Source of the DNA: Methylomonas paludis
GTDB lineage: Bacteria > Pseudomonadota > Gammaproteobacteria > Methylococcales > Methylomonadaceae
DNA length: 64,000 nt
NCBI RefSeq assembly: GCF_018734325.1
Contig: NZ_CP073754.1
Location: 434,001-498,000, forward strand
Direction: 5' to 3'
Of the stretch, positions 54,739-62,783 are shown one piece after another; the stretch's first letter is position 1, and each line of letters opens with the position of its first letter. The notes under the pieces were generated by a model, which saw only the letters and a program-made list of their open reading frames with translations, did no database searches and had not been told where the DNA came from. A program made the position numbers and the translations under genes.

Positions 54739-54804
54739 GGTAGGCTATCTAGTCGCTGCCTACTAAAAGTAGTTGCGGCACTGGATTTGAGTTATGGCGT
54801 AACT

Positions 54805-54829
54805 GGTTCCCGTAATTTCTACGGGAACC
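54805..54829 (+). terminator. Hairpin after the 54361 gene
   Basis: GGTTCCCGTA and TACGGGAACC form a perfect 10-bp stem with a 5-base loop 66 bases after the stop codon. No T-run follows. It separates the small exported protein from regB. Confidence 0.6.
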
Positions 54830-54969
54830 GGAATCCTCCGCAAACCCCCTCCCATTTTTAGCCATAATCCGCCGAGTTAACCAAGCACATAGCTTCTGCG
54901 TGGTTTTTAATATTTAGCGCAGACAAGCAGGCCGGACAGCGGTAACATAATTACCATTTCCTTCTGGCC

Positions 54970-56373
54970 ATGAACCATATGTTTTTACATTTTCTGCCCA
55001 AAACCCAAATTTCTATCCGCGAGAATCTGAAATGGCTTTATATTCTCAGAAATCTGATGTTGTTTGTGGTGATCATCACCGTATTGATTGCGGTAAATGG
55101 CTTAAGCATAGAGTTGCCGCAAAATCAGCTTTGGTTGGCTATTTTTGCCATTTCCATACTCAATCTTTATACCTGGCTCAGGCTGCGGACTGACGAAGAA
55201 GTTACCGAGCATGAGATTTTTTCGCAAATCTGCATGGATGTATTCGCGTTAGCTTATTTGCTGTATCTGACTGGCGGTGCTTCCAATCCCATTATCTGGG
55301 TATTCCTGTTGCCGCTGATAGTCACGGCCATCATGCTGCCTCAGGCCTATGCCTGGAATATGGTGATTATTACCTCATGCGTGTATACCGTGCTAATCGC
55401 CTATAACGTACCATTGCCCATCGTCGAACCCCATTTGATGCATCCACCCATGACCGATGCCACCCCGGAAATGATCTTAAAAATGCATATGATGAATGAT
55501 CGCCGATATTTTAATCTGCATGTGTTCGGCATGTGGTTCGGTTTTGTGTTTAGTGCCGGACTGGTGGCATTTTTCGTAGTAGAATTATCCAAAACCCTCA
55601 GAGATAGAGAGCGCAATCTGGCTGAAGCCAGGGAAAGCGCCTTGCGCGATGAGCGGGTGGTATCACTCGGTACCCTGGCAGCCAGCGCCGCCCATGATAT
55701 GGGAACCCCGTTGGGCACTATCGCCATCCTGACCCATGAAATGGCGGCAGATTTACCCGAACACCGTTTTCCTGAGCTGGCCCAAAAACTACTGATAGTT
55801 CAGCAACAAATTGATCGTTGTAAACAGGCTTTATCGGTAATGTCTGCTTCTGCCGGAGAAATGCGCGCCGAATCCGGCAAAATGATGTTGGTCAGCGAAT
55901 ACATAGACGAAGTGCTTAATCAATGGCGTACCCACAAAGTTGCCACCAAGCTTAAATTGTTTATTTCCCAAAAAGTCGATATGAGTGCGCAGATAATTGC
56001 TGAGCGTACCGTTACCCATTCTATTATCAATATCCTTAATAATGCGGCTGAAGCCTCGCCCGCCGATTCCGGCATCGAATTTCACGTAGAATGGGACAGT
56101 TCAACACTTAATTTAAAGATTCGCGATTACGGCCCAGGTTTGCCGGCCGAATTTCTGGCTTTTGCCGGTCATCAGCCGGTTAAAAGCAACAAAGAGGGCA
56201 TGGGAGTAGGCTTGTTTTTAACCTATACCACCATCAAACGTATCGGCGGTAAAATTAACTTTAGTAATCTTGAATCATGCGGGGCTAGTGTAGAAATCAG
56301 CCTGCCGCTTTTAACTAAGGAGAGTATAGATGACAGCTTTACCCACGGAGAAGCCACAGTTATTACTGGTTGA
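54970..56373 (+). CDS. regB: Redox sensor histidine kinase, RegB/PrrB type
   Basis: Membrane kinase of 467 residues. Several TM helices fill the first 220 residues, including the quinone-sensing segment 'LYLTGGASNPIIW'. The H box 'AASAAHDMGTPLGTIA' has H242, and C284 in 'QQIDRCKQAL' lies where the redox-active cysteine of RegB is found. N, G1 and G2 boxes follow ('NILNNAAEASP', 'DYGPGLP', 'GMGVGLFLTY'). RegB senses respiratory state through the quinone pool. It overlaps regA by 44 bases. Confidence 0.9.
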   Translation: MNHMFLHFLPKTQISIRENLKWLYILRNLMLFVVIITVLIAVNGLSIELPQNQLWLAIFAISILNLYTWLRLRTDEEVTEHEIFSQICMDVFALAYLLYLTGGASNPIIWVFLLPLIVTAIMLPQAYAWNMVIITSCVYTVLIAYNVPLPIVEPHLMHPPMTDATPEMILKMHMMNDRRYFNLHVFGMWFGFVFSAGLVAFFVVELSKTLRDRERNLAEARESALRDERVVSLGTLAASAAHDMGTPLGTIAILTHEMAADLPEHRFPELAQKLLIVQQQIDRCKQALSVMSASAGEMRAESGKMMLVSEYIDEVLNQWRTHKVATKLKLFISQKVDMSAQIIAERTVTHSIINILNNAAEASPADSGIEFHVEWDSSTLNLKIRDYGPGLPAEFLAFAGHQPVKSNKEGMGVGLFLTYTTIKRIGGKINFSNLESCGASVEISLPLLTKESIDDSFTHGEATVITG

Positions 56374-56878
56374 CGATGATGTGACTTATTGTTCGGTACT
56401 GAAAGCGGCTCTGGAAAAGCGCAATTTTCAGGTCAGTGTGGCAAATGATGTCAACACGGCCATACAGCTGGCCGAGCAGACCGAACCGGAGTATGCGGTT
56501 ATCGACTTGAGGATTGGTTTTGAATCAGGTTTGGAAATGGTTAAAAACCTTATTTCCCTGGATTCCAATACCCAGATTGTCATGCTCACCGGCTTTGCCA
56601 GTATTGCCACGGCGGTAGAAGCGATTAAACTGGGCGCGAAACATTATTTAACCAAACCGGCCAACGCCGATGAAATAGTCAATGCCTTGCACAAAAACGA
56701 AGGTGACGCCTCTGTTGCCATCAGTGATAGTCCGCTCTCCGTTAAACGTTTGGAGTGGGAACATCTGCAAAAAGTACTGATGCAGCACGAAGGCAATATC
56801 TCTGCCGCTGCCCGGGCTTTGAATATGCACCGGCGCACCTTGCAACGTAAATTGGAAAAACGTCCGGTTAAAGAATAA
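56330..56878 (+). CDS. regA: Response regulator, RegA/PrrA/ActR type
   Basis: A 182-residue regulator with receiver domain (phosphoacceptor D59 in 'YAVIDLRIGFESG') and a Fis-like HTH ('NISAAARALNMHRRTLQRKL'). Length and the HTH sequence are those of the RegA group, which controls respiration, carbon and nitrogen fixation genes in other proteobacteria. ATG 56330 lies inside the end of regB, so the pair is translationally coupled. yicC follows 51 bases later. Confidence 0.9.
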   Translation: MTALPTEKPQLLLVDDDVTYCSVLKAALEKRNFQVSVANDVNTAIQLAEQTEPEYAVIDLRIGFESGLEMVKNLISLDSNTQIVMLTGFASIATAVEAIKLGAKHYLTKPANADEIVNALHKNEGDASVAISDSPLSVKRLEWEHLQKVLMQHEGNISAAARALNMHRRTLQRKLEKRPVKE

Positions 56879-56929
56879 AGTTAGGCTTTTGTGCCATCCA
56901 CCACATTAAAACAACAATATAGGTGAAAA

Positions 56930-57793
56930 ATGATTAGAAGTATGACCTCTTTTGCTGATGGCGAAATTTTGGCAGGTGAACTGGTTATCCTTTGCGAATT
57001 GCGTTCTGTTAACCATCGTTATAGTGATGTCAGTGTCAAGTTACCGGATAGACTTAGATTTGCCGAAAGTGATGTGCGGCGCTTGATAGGCGAGAAGCTC
57101 AAGCGCGGTAAAATTGAATGTAGTATCAGTTATAAAAAACAGCTCAGCACCCAAAATTTTGTGGTTAATACCGCAGTCGTGGAAAAACTGCTGGCTGCCA
57201 CCCAACAGATAGCCGAACACATGTCCGCCCCGCAAGCCTTTTCAGCATTGGATGTATTGCTGTTCCCCGGTGTGCAGCAGGAAAATGAAACCGACAAAGA
57301 ATCCCTGCGCGAAAAAATCATCACCCTGCTGGATCAAACACTGAATAAAATGCTGGCAACCCGAACCAGGGAAGGCCTGCAACTGGCAGAATTAATTGCT
57401 GATCGTTGTCTGAAAATTCAGCAATTGGTGGTAGCCGGTCATGCTCGCATGCCGGAAGTATTGAACAATTTGCGCAGTAAACTCACCGCACGTATCGTAG
57501 AACTGGTTGCCGAGCCCAATTACGACCGCCTGGAACAGGAGCTTGTACTGATGGCGCAAAAGCTGGATGTGGCCGAAGAACTGGATCGCCTGGAAACCCA
57601 TGTCACCGAAGTGCTGCACACCCTTAAACAATCCGAACCCAGCGGCCGCCGCCTAGACTTCCTGATGCAGGAAATGAACCGCGAAGCCAATACCTTGGGT
57701 TCAAAATCCGCAGACCGGGAAATGACCCAGATTTCCATAGACCTAAAAGTGCTGATAGAACAAATGCGCGAGCAAATTCAAAATATTGAATAA
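56930..57793 (+). CDS. yicC: YicC family endoribonuclease
   Basis: A 287-residue protein with the YicC N-terminal half ('IRSMTSFADGE', 'CELRSVNHRYSDVSVKLPDRLR') and the C-terminal DUF1732 half ('GRRLDFLMQEMNREANTLGSKSADREM'). YicC proteins are RNases reported to act on small RNAs in E. coli. It is the last core gene before the accessory region; the first REP repeat begins 28 bases later. Confidence 0.93.
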   Translation: MIRSMTSFADGEILAGELVILCELRSVNHRYSDVSVKLPDRLRFAESDVRRLIGEKLKRGKIECSISYKKQLSTQNFVVNTAVVEKLLAATQQIAEHMSAPQAFSALDVLLFPGVQQENETDKESLREKIITLLDQTLNKMLATRTREGLQLAELIADRCLKIQQLVVAGHARMPEVLNNLRSKLTARIVELVAEPNYDRLEQELVLMAQKLDVAEELDRLETHVTEVLHTLKQSEPSGRRLDFLMQEMNREANTLGSKSADREMTQISIDLKVLIEQMREQIQNIE

Positions 57794-57821
57794 CAAGCTA
57801 AGCTGCATGTCATAGGGCGTG

Positions 57822-57848
57822 AGGCGATAGCCGTATTGCGCCGGATGC
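57822..57848 (+). repeat. REP copy upstream of the RAYT
   Basis: A 27-base repeat, AGGCGATAGCCGTATTGCGC followed by CGGATGC, identical to the copy at 58529–58555 and in the same orientation. GCGATA can pair with TATTGC across GCCG, giving the small hairpin of REP elements. It lies 43 bases before the RAYT start. Confidence 0.8.
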
Positions 57849-57891
57849 AAGCGATACCTGTTATGACAAGTGTTAGCATAAAGGATACCCC

Positions 57892-58443
57892 ATGCCAGAT
57901 TACCGCCGTTACCGAATACCGGGAGGATGTTACTTTTTTACCGTTAATTTGTTGGAAAGAAGTCAAAATAATCTTCTGGTTAGGCACATTGATAATCTGC
58001 GAAAATCGGTACAAGCGACGCGAAAGAAAAGGCCGTTCCATATAGACGCTTGGGTCGTATTACCAAACCATATCCATTGTGTTTGGACATTACCGCCGAG
58101 GGATATTGACAACACCAACCGCTGGCGGCTGATTAAACAAAGCTTTTCCAAGAGTCTTCCGGCAACGGAAAAACGCTCAACCGTTAGGCTAAAACGCGGT
58201 GAACGAGGTATTTGGCAGCGCCGTTTTTGGGAACATTTAATTGTTGACGAAACCGAATATGCGGCGCATATCGAATATTGCATGATTAATCCGCTAAAAC
58301 ATGGCTTGGTTAAGCGAGTTGGGGATTGGCCATATTCCACGTTTCACCGCGATGTTGAACGCGGTATATTTCCAGTTGATTGGGGCGGTTCTGTTGAAGT
58401 TAACAAGGCGATTGATCAATACGATGATTGGAATGAATTGTAA
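57892..58443 (+). CDS. REP-associated tyrosine transposase (RAYT)
   Basis: A 183-residue single-strand HUH nuclease of the IS200-like RAYT family. It has the opening 'YRRYRIPGGCYFFTVNL', the HUH pair in 'VLPNHIHCVWTLP' and the catalytic tyrosine region 'EYAAHIEYCMINPLKHGLV'. RAYTs cut and move REP palindromes; two identical REP copies flank this gene within 90 bases on either side, which is the diagnostic arrangement. The protein looks full length and intact. Confidence 0.92.
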   Translation: MPDYRRYRIPGGCYFFTVNLLERSQNNLLVRHIDNLRKSVQATRKKRPFHIDAWVVLPNHIHCVWTLPPRDIDNTNRWRLIKQSFSKSLPATEKRSTVRLKRGERGIWQRRFWEHLIVDETEYAAHIEYCMINPLKHGLVKRVGDWPYSTFHRDVERGIFPVDWGGSVEVNKAIDQYDDWNEL

Positions 58444-58528
58444 ATGGTTTTTTGATTGTAGACTGTGAGAGGGAATAAAAAATCATATGAAAACGGTTAC
58501 GCTAAGCCGCAATCCATAGGGTGCCAAT

Positions 58529-58555
58529 AGGCGATAGCCGTATTGCGCCGGATGC
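58529..58555 (+). repeat. REP copy downstream of the RAYT
   Basis: Identical 27-base match to 57822–57848, same orientation, 85 bases after the RAYT stop. Both copies are also preceded by CATAGGG and followed about 20 bases later by TGTTAGCA, so the repeat unit is longer but partly diverged. Confidence 0.8.
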
Positions 58556-58694
58556 TGGAAGAAGACCCTGTTTGCAGCTGTTAGCATTAACGCACTTAAA
58601 TGGGCAAAAAACATGCTTTATCAGAGTAAGCTGTCATCAATATGCTAAATATAGGTGCTGTCTCGTGTCGTTGGTACTAAAAGCAACTGGACTG

Positions 58695-58958
58695 GTGCGT
58701 TGGGCGTTGCTGCACACGAACCCAGCGCAAAAAGACGCCAAAAATCTAGCCGCTGCCGGATTGAAAGAAAAAGCACAACAACTTTTTGAACTATTAAAAA
58801 ACGATCCATTGCAGCATCTACCGCCATTTGAAAAGCTGGTTGGAGATTTAACTGGCTCGTACTCTCGACGCATCAACATTCAGCATCGCCTGGTTTACCA
58901 TGTGCTTGTTAATGAAAAACAGGTCAAAATATTGCGTATGTGGAGCCACTATGAGTAA
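58695..58958 (+). CDS. Txe/YoeB-family toxin without antitoxin
   Basis: An 87-residue RelE-fold mRNA interferase. The diagnostic core is 'LLKNDPLQHLPPFEKLVGDL' then 'SYSRRINIQHRLVYHV' and the C-terminal 'ILRMWSHYE', matching Txe/YoeB, including the catalytic Arg and C-terminal His-Tyr. I start it at GTG 58695, where family members begin; the open frame runs back to 58521 but that part translates the REP repeat and is not protein-like. No Phd/YefM antitoxin gene is found in the 250 bases upstream or downstream, so the toxin is an orphan and may be unexpressed. Confidence 0.75.
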   Translation: MRWALLHTNPAQKDAKNLAAAGLKEKAQQLFELLKNDPLQHLPPFEKLVGDLTGSYSRRINIQHRLVYHVLVNEKQVKILRMWSHYE

Positions 58959-59075
58959 TGCAAATTACTATTATTGTTTAGACATAAATTGTTGATGACT
59001 GGCTGGACTCGACCCACAAGAGACAGTCGCTGTAATTTTACCAATGACAGCTTATTGGTTTGTAGTTGACATGAT

Positions 59076-59226
59076 GTAGGATGGGTAGAGGCGATAGCCG
59101 AAACCCATCACGATGACCGTAAATATAATAAACAAAGTTATGTTAATATTTAGAATTGCTATCAATATTCATGTTGCATAGCGACATATATTGATGGGTT
59201 TCGGCTATCGCCTCTACCCATCCTAC
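59076..59226. mobile_element. 151-bp palindromic element (MITE-like)
   Basis: Perfect 34-base terminal inverted repeats (59076–59109 and 59193–59226) start with GTAGGATGGGTAGAGGCGAT and enclose an 83-base AT-rich core with no gene. The arms contain AGGCGATAGCCG, the first 12 bases of the REP repeats beside the RAYT, so this element may be mobilised by that enzyme. As RNA it would fold into one long hairpin. Confidence 0.8.
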
Positions 59227-59266
59227 GTGCTAGAATGCCATCATAACCGAAAAATCAGAATAAATT

Positions 59267-59872
59267 ATGCCTCAGCCATTTAATGAAAGATATAAAGAGT
59301 CACGGCCCATTGTTAGAGGTGGTAGAGACTGTCTTATTACAAGACCAGATCTTGCTGCACATATTGCTAATATTGCACATATGTGGACACATATTGATGT
59401 ATTGTTTGGGGTGCTTCTTGGAGTATTAACAAAAAGTGATGCATCTACATCCATGATGATCTACACATCCATAGTTAACAATGGTACAAGATTCGATATA
59501 TTAAAAAAAATTGTCAACTCAGAACTCAACCATGATTTAATCCAACAGTTCGCCAAAATTATTAAAAAATATCGCCAACTAAGTCCGTCAAGAAACAGAA
59601 TAGTGCACGGGATGTGGGCTATTTCAGATGAAAAACCAGATGAGATATATCTAATTGATCCAAATTGGCATCTTAATAACCTTGCATCTTGGTTTGGCGG
59701 AGAGGTTGTTATTAAAAACAAAAGCAAGATTGAAATAGATGTCTACAAAATAAATGATTTCATTGACATTCAAAGAAATATAATAGACTTTGAAAGGTTA
59801 TTAAATGAATTTTGTTCAAATTCTGAAATTTATATAAATCAAGTGGTTATCCATGATCGAATTGGAAATTAA
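59267..59872 (+). CDS. HEPN-like protein of unknown function
   Basis: A 201-residue, AT-rich gene unlike its core neighbours, so probably transferred. The protein is helical; 'SPSRNRIVHGMWA' carries an R-x4-H motif (R109, H114), the catalytic signature of HEPN ribonucleases found in toxin–antitoxin and phage-defence systems. An upstream helix 'IANIAHMWTHIDVLFGVLLG' would pack against it as in HEPN folds. No nucleotidyltransferase partner (MNT) is adjacent. Family assignment is tentative; the start has no strong ribosome site. Confidence 0.65.
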   Translation: MPQPFNERYKESRPIVRGGRDCLITRPDLAAHIANIAHMWTHIDVLFGVLLGVLTKSDASTSMMIYTSIVNNGTRFDILKKIVNSELNHDLIQQFAKIIKKYRQLSPSRNRIVHGMWAISDEKPDEIYLIDPNWHLNNLASWFGGEVVIKNKSKIEIDVYKINDFIDIQRNIIDFERLLNEFCSNSEIYINQVVIHDRIGN

Positions 59873-60075
59873 AAATCCCATATTGCCAATATCTTTTCGA
59901 TAGCAAAAGTCGGCTATCAATTCCACTTCGGTCATTAAAGCCAGAGCTCCTCGGTCTGCTTTTGGCCGTAATTGCCCATTTATTTACGTTGGGCTGTAGC
60001 TTTATTTCCGCGTGAGTACGACTCCCACCCTGGATAGGCATTACTCGTTTCGAAAAATAAGTTTGCTTTGCAAAA

Positions 60076-60109
60076 TGTAAGAATATATCTTACACTAGCT
60101 TTTTATAAT
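60076..60109 (+). promoter_or_regulatory. parDE operator and -10
   Basis: TGTAAGA-ATATA-TCTTACA (60076–60094) is a perfect inverted repeat and TATAAT (60104–60109) lies just after it, 18 bases before the parD start codon. Its place over the -35 region fits autorepression by the ParD–ParE complex. Confidence 0.7.
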
Positions 60110-60126
60110 CCGACCAGGGGAACAAC

Positions 60127-60387
60127 ATGGCACAAACAAGAACTCAAACTGTTAGCCTTGGTGAGTACTGGAACAACCTCATTGACTCTTTGCTCAAAAG
60201 TGGACGCTATGCAAGCGTTAGTGAAATTATGCGTGATTCTTTACGATTGCTAGAAGAAAGGGAAGCAAACTCAAAACTGCAATCTTTACGTATGGCCTTA
60301 ATTGAAGGTGAAGAAAGTGGCGATTCCGGCGAATTAGAAATGGAAACAATCAGACAGGAAGCCAAAAAAGAAGCCGGTTTAGCGTGA
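60127..60387 (+). CDS. parD: ParD-family antitoxin
   Basis: An 86-residue ribbon-helix-helix protein ('TQTVSLGEYWNNLIDSLLKS' with 'YASVSEIMRDSLRLLEERE') with a flexible C-terminal tail that would wrap the toxin. It represses its own promoter and neutralises ParE. It overlaps parE as GTGA. AGGGG precedes the start. Confidence 0.9.
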   Translation: MAQTRTQTVSLGEYWNNLIDSLLKSGRYASVSEIMRDSLRLLEEREANSKLQSLRMALIEGEESGDSGELEMETIRQEAKKEAGLA

Positions 60388-60680
60388 AAATGCGCAAAAT
60401 CCATACTCAGGCACTCGCAAAACAGGATATAAAAAATATCTGGCTTTACTCTTTTAACAAATGGGGAGAGGAGCAGGCGGATTTTTATTTTGATGAATTA
60501 AATGATGCTTTCGCTTTAATTGCTGAAAATCCGGAATTGGGTTTTGCCTGTGATTACATTCGGGAAGGGTACAGACAATTCCACATCAATCGTCATTTAA
60601 TTTTTTATTGTGTTTCAGCTACCAAGATTCATATTATACGGGTACTACACGACAGTATGAATTACATCGTGCATTTATAA
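60384..60680 (+). CDS. parE: ParE-family toxin
   Basis: A 98-residue RelE/ParE-fold toxin; ParE members poison DNA gyrase. The typical helix 'KQDIKNIWLYSFNKWGEEQADFYFDELNDAF' and the strand series 'GYRQFHINRHLIFYCV' then 'IIRVLHDSMNY' are intact. It is coupled to parD (start GTG 60384; ATG 60390 is the alternative). The name here denotes the toxin, not topoisomerase IV subunit B. Confidence 0.9.
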   Translation: MKMRKIHTQALAKQDIKNIWLYSFNKWGEEQADFYFDELNDAFALIAENPELGFACDYIREGYRQFHINRHLIFYCVSATKIHIIRVLHDSMNYIVHL

Positions 60681-61268
60681 AACTTTCAGGGCTTGATGGG
60701 AAGTTGATCAGTGGAGGCTGGACACTCATCATGAGGTTAAAATTTTAGCAAAGGGATTCCCACAACAGGATGTTGCCCGGTTACGACCCAGAATGGACAT
60801 ACGATCATTAAAATTCGCCGCCTGATAACGGTCGTTCATGACAAGCAGCGTAAGGGGATGTTGTGAATTAATAGCAAATTTTGAAAGGGTTTCGAACCCT
60901 TGATACGTTGTCGTATACACACTTTCCATGCGTGCGCCTTCGGCCGCTCGGCCAATATCCAATTGATTTATAAAGACTAATAGAAATTAGTCGCTTTATG
61001 ATACCCGTAGACAAGATCAGATTATACAGCCTAGTATAACGTATTTTGTAGTAGTTGTATGTGGTATAAGTCCATGTTTTATATTGTTTATTTTACCTTG
61101 TTTTCTAAATTTGTTGAGCAAAATAAAGAATGTAATTCGGAAGCACAGATAATATTTTGTGTTCTTGACGATCAGGTGCGAAATGTGCATTCAAAAAATC
61201 AACGGTATCGAATGCAAATCAGCTATAATCTATGTAACAGCTATTTCGCTGAAATTGGAGGATTGACT
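60681..61268. other. 588-bp region without a confident gene
   Basis: It contains a 77-codon minus-strand open frame (60962–60729) that I cannot relate to any family and that has no clear ribosome site; it may be debris. AAGGGTT-TCG-AACCCTT near 60887–60903 is a short perfect hairpin. TATAAT at 61224–61229 is the probable -10 of the Phd–PIN pair. Confidence 0.4.
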
Positions 61269-61568
61269 ATGCGAACCATGACATCGTTGGACGCTCAGAA
61301 TCACTTTGGCGAACTCATTGATACATCGCAACGGGAACCAGTGCTGATTACTCGTCGCGGTCGTCCTGTATCTTTTGTTTTATCAACATCAGGTAATCCA
61401 GCTACAACTCTGTTGCAAGTGATGAAACTAATGAACGAATTATCTCCGCTTAAAGGTGTCGCGGCAGTTAAAGCGTTTGACGCATACAAGCAAAAAATTA
61501 GTGGAGCTGCTGAAGAAGATGGTTTAACTGAAGATGACATTACTGCTTTAGTTCATGCCAATCGCTGA
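61269..61568 (+). CDS. Phd/YefM-family antitoxin
   Basis: A 99-residue antitoxin with the Phd fold start 'MTSLDAQNHFGELIDTSQREPVLITRRGRPVSFVLS' and an acidic C-terminal tail. ATG 61269 has GGAGG 7 bases upstream, so the open frame extending to 61059 is not used. It overlaps the PIN toxin gene by 14 bases. Confidence 0.88.
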   Translation: MRTMTSLDAQNHFGELIDTSQREPVLITRRGRPVSFVLSTSGNPATTLLQVMKLMNELSPLKGVAAVKAFDAYKQKISGAAEEDGLTEDDITALVHANR

Positions 61569-61977
61569 AACTAAACGAATTGTTGTCGATACGAGTCTTG
61601 CGATTAGTGCTGCAATCCTACCAAATTCAATTTCCGCTAAAGCATTTTCATTAGCTTTAAAAAAATTTCAGATTGTTGCATCGGATTCTACATTGGCAGA
61701 ATTGGTTGATGTAATCTATCGACAAAAATTTAATAAGTATTTGAGTGATGAAGCACGGCTTGAGTTTTTGACCTTATACGCACAATCGTCAGAAATTGTT
61801 TCAGTCACTAGCGTCATTACTGATTGCATTGATCCTAAAGACAACCAGTTTCTGGCCTTAGCGATTGATGCTGGTGCCAGCTTTATTCTAAGTGGTGATC
61901 CTCATTTGACAGGCATGAATCCATACAGAGGTGTAGCAATTGTTGGGCCTAAATATATTGTCGATAAGTTCAAATGA
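61555..61977 (+). CDS. PIN-domain toxin
   Basis: A 140-residue PIN-family ribonuclease (COG1569-like). Acidic metal ligands are visible in 'IVVDTSLAISA', in 'STLAELVDVI' and in 'CIDPKDNQFLALAIDAGASFILSGDPHL'. It starts inside the 3' end of the Phd-like antitoxin gene, giving tight coupling. It should cut RNA when released from the antitoxin. Confidence 0.88.
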   Translation: MPIAETKRIVVDTSLAISAAILPNSISAKAFSLALKKFQIVASDSTLAELVDVIYRQKFNKYLSDEARLEFLTLYAQSSEIVSVTSVITDCIDPKDNQFLALAIDAGASFILSGDPHLTGMNPYRGVAIVGPKYIVDKFK

Positions 61978-62022
61978 AAATTTATATCGCATCGCACCAT
62001 ATCTACTTGCTAGATAAAAGTT

Positions 62023-62336
62023 ATGACTTTTGACTCCTATAATACCACTGACACAGAAGTTTCAGTAACCGAATGGCGTTACCAAAAACCTATAGAAGTT
62101 GCAGAATACGATATTCAACAAGCTATATCAAGTTTTCCTAAGACTCGGTATTATGGGAGTAAAAGACGATTACTATGTTGGATACATCAAGCAGTAAGAG
62201 AACTACCATTTACCACTGTATTAGATGGCTTTAGTGGTACTGCTAGTGTGTCTTTATTATTTAAAGCAATGGGAAACATGTTAGTTTTCATGATGCCTTA
62301 TTGTGCAATACAATTTCGGCGCAGGCACTGTTAAGG
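62023..62336 (+). pseudogene. Frameshifted, truncated D12-class DNA adenine methyltransferase
   Basis: The first 85 residues read as a Dam-like adenine-N6 methyltransferase: 'KTRYYGSKRRLL' and the AdoMet motif 'LDGFSGTASVSLLFKAMG'. At 62274–62276 the AAA run appears one A short: adding one base restores 'GKHVSFHDALLCNTISAQALL', the normal continuation of the family. Homology then stops at about 62336, where an insertion sequence end begins (GGAACCTTTGAAAAACTG). The catalytic DPPY motif is missing, so the enzyme is dead. Confidence 0.8.
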
Positions 62337-62464
62337 AACCTTTGAAAAACTGACATTTTCAGCATCAGCCACTTGAAAAGTTGATCAAAGATTTGAATAT
62401 TTGGTCATTTTTGTATAAAAACAGCCGGATTCACTCCAAAATAAGCCCGTTTCTGGGCCTATTT
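62337..62464. mobile_element. Terminal part of an IS5-like element
   Basis: GGAACCTTTGAAAAACTGAC at 62336–62355 looks like the terminal repeat of an IS5-family element and abuts both the broken methyltransferase and the transposase remnant downstream. No gene is present in this stretch. Confidence 0.5.
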
Positions 62465-62620
62465 TCAAATTTCAGACGCAATCAGGCGTCGACGTTCGTA
62501 AGCATCCCCGCGTATGACATTGGCAATCGCTGCCAGGAAGGTCAATCGGGCAGCGTTTTTGGCTAAACCGCGATAGCGATTTTTGGCATAGCCAAAGCGG
62601 ATTTTAATATCCCGAAATAC
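62465..62620 (-). pseudogene. IS5-family transposase C-terminal remnant
   Basis: Read on the minus strand this encodes 'YAKNRYRGLAKNAARLTFL' and 'AAIANVIRGDAYERRR', the usual C-terminal end of IS5-type transposases ('VRYRGLAKN'). Only about 50 codons survive; the upstream part is replaced by other sequence at about 62621. It belongs with the terminal repeat at 62336. Confidence 0.75.
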
Positions 62621-62754
62621 GAAAATAGGGGACGTACCCAATGCTGTTCACTTTACGATTTCAATTTTCCAGTTATAACATTGATTAAGAGCTTCATTTC
62701 CCTGTCGAGGCAGATGTTGTTTGGTTCGTCGTTTAACACAACGAGGATTTGATC
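62621..62754 (-). other. Possible remnant of another transposase end
   Basis: A short minus-strand open stretch (stop at 62648) encodes a basic peptide ('NPRCVKRRTKQHL') resembling the last residues of IS4-type transposases. It is squeezed between the IS5 remnant and the IS66 end. Assignment is weak. Confidence 0.3.
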
Positions 62755-62783
62755 GTAAGCGCTTAATAAAGCACGTACTACCC

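Noticed and set aside
58521-58694. N-terminal extension of the Txe-like toxin.
   Set aside because: It translates the REP repeat and is not part of the toxin family; the family start is near 58695.
60885-60905. tRNA-like T-arm (GGGTTTCGAACCC).
   Set aside because: It is a simple palindrome; no acceptor, D or anticodon arms can be built around it.
60729-60962. A 77-codon minus-strand frame after parE.
   Set aside because: No family resemblance or ribosome site; mentioned only as possible debris.
61059-61268. N-terminal extension of the Phd-like antitoxin.
   Set aside because: ATG 61269 has a strong GGAGG site and fits the family; the upstream frame covers the promoter.
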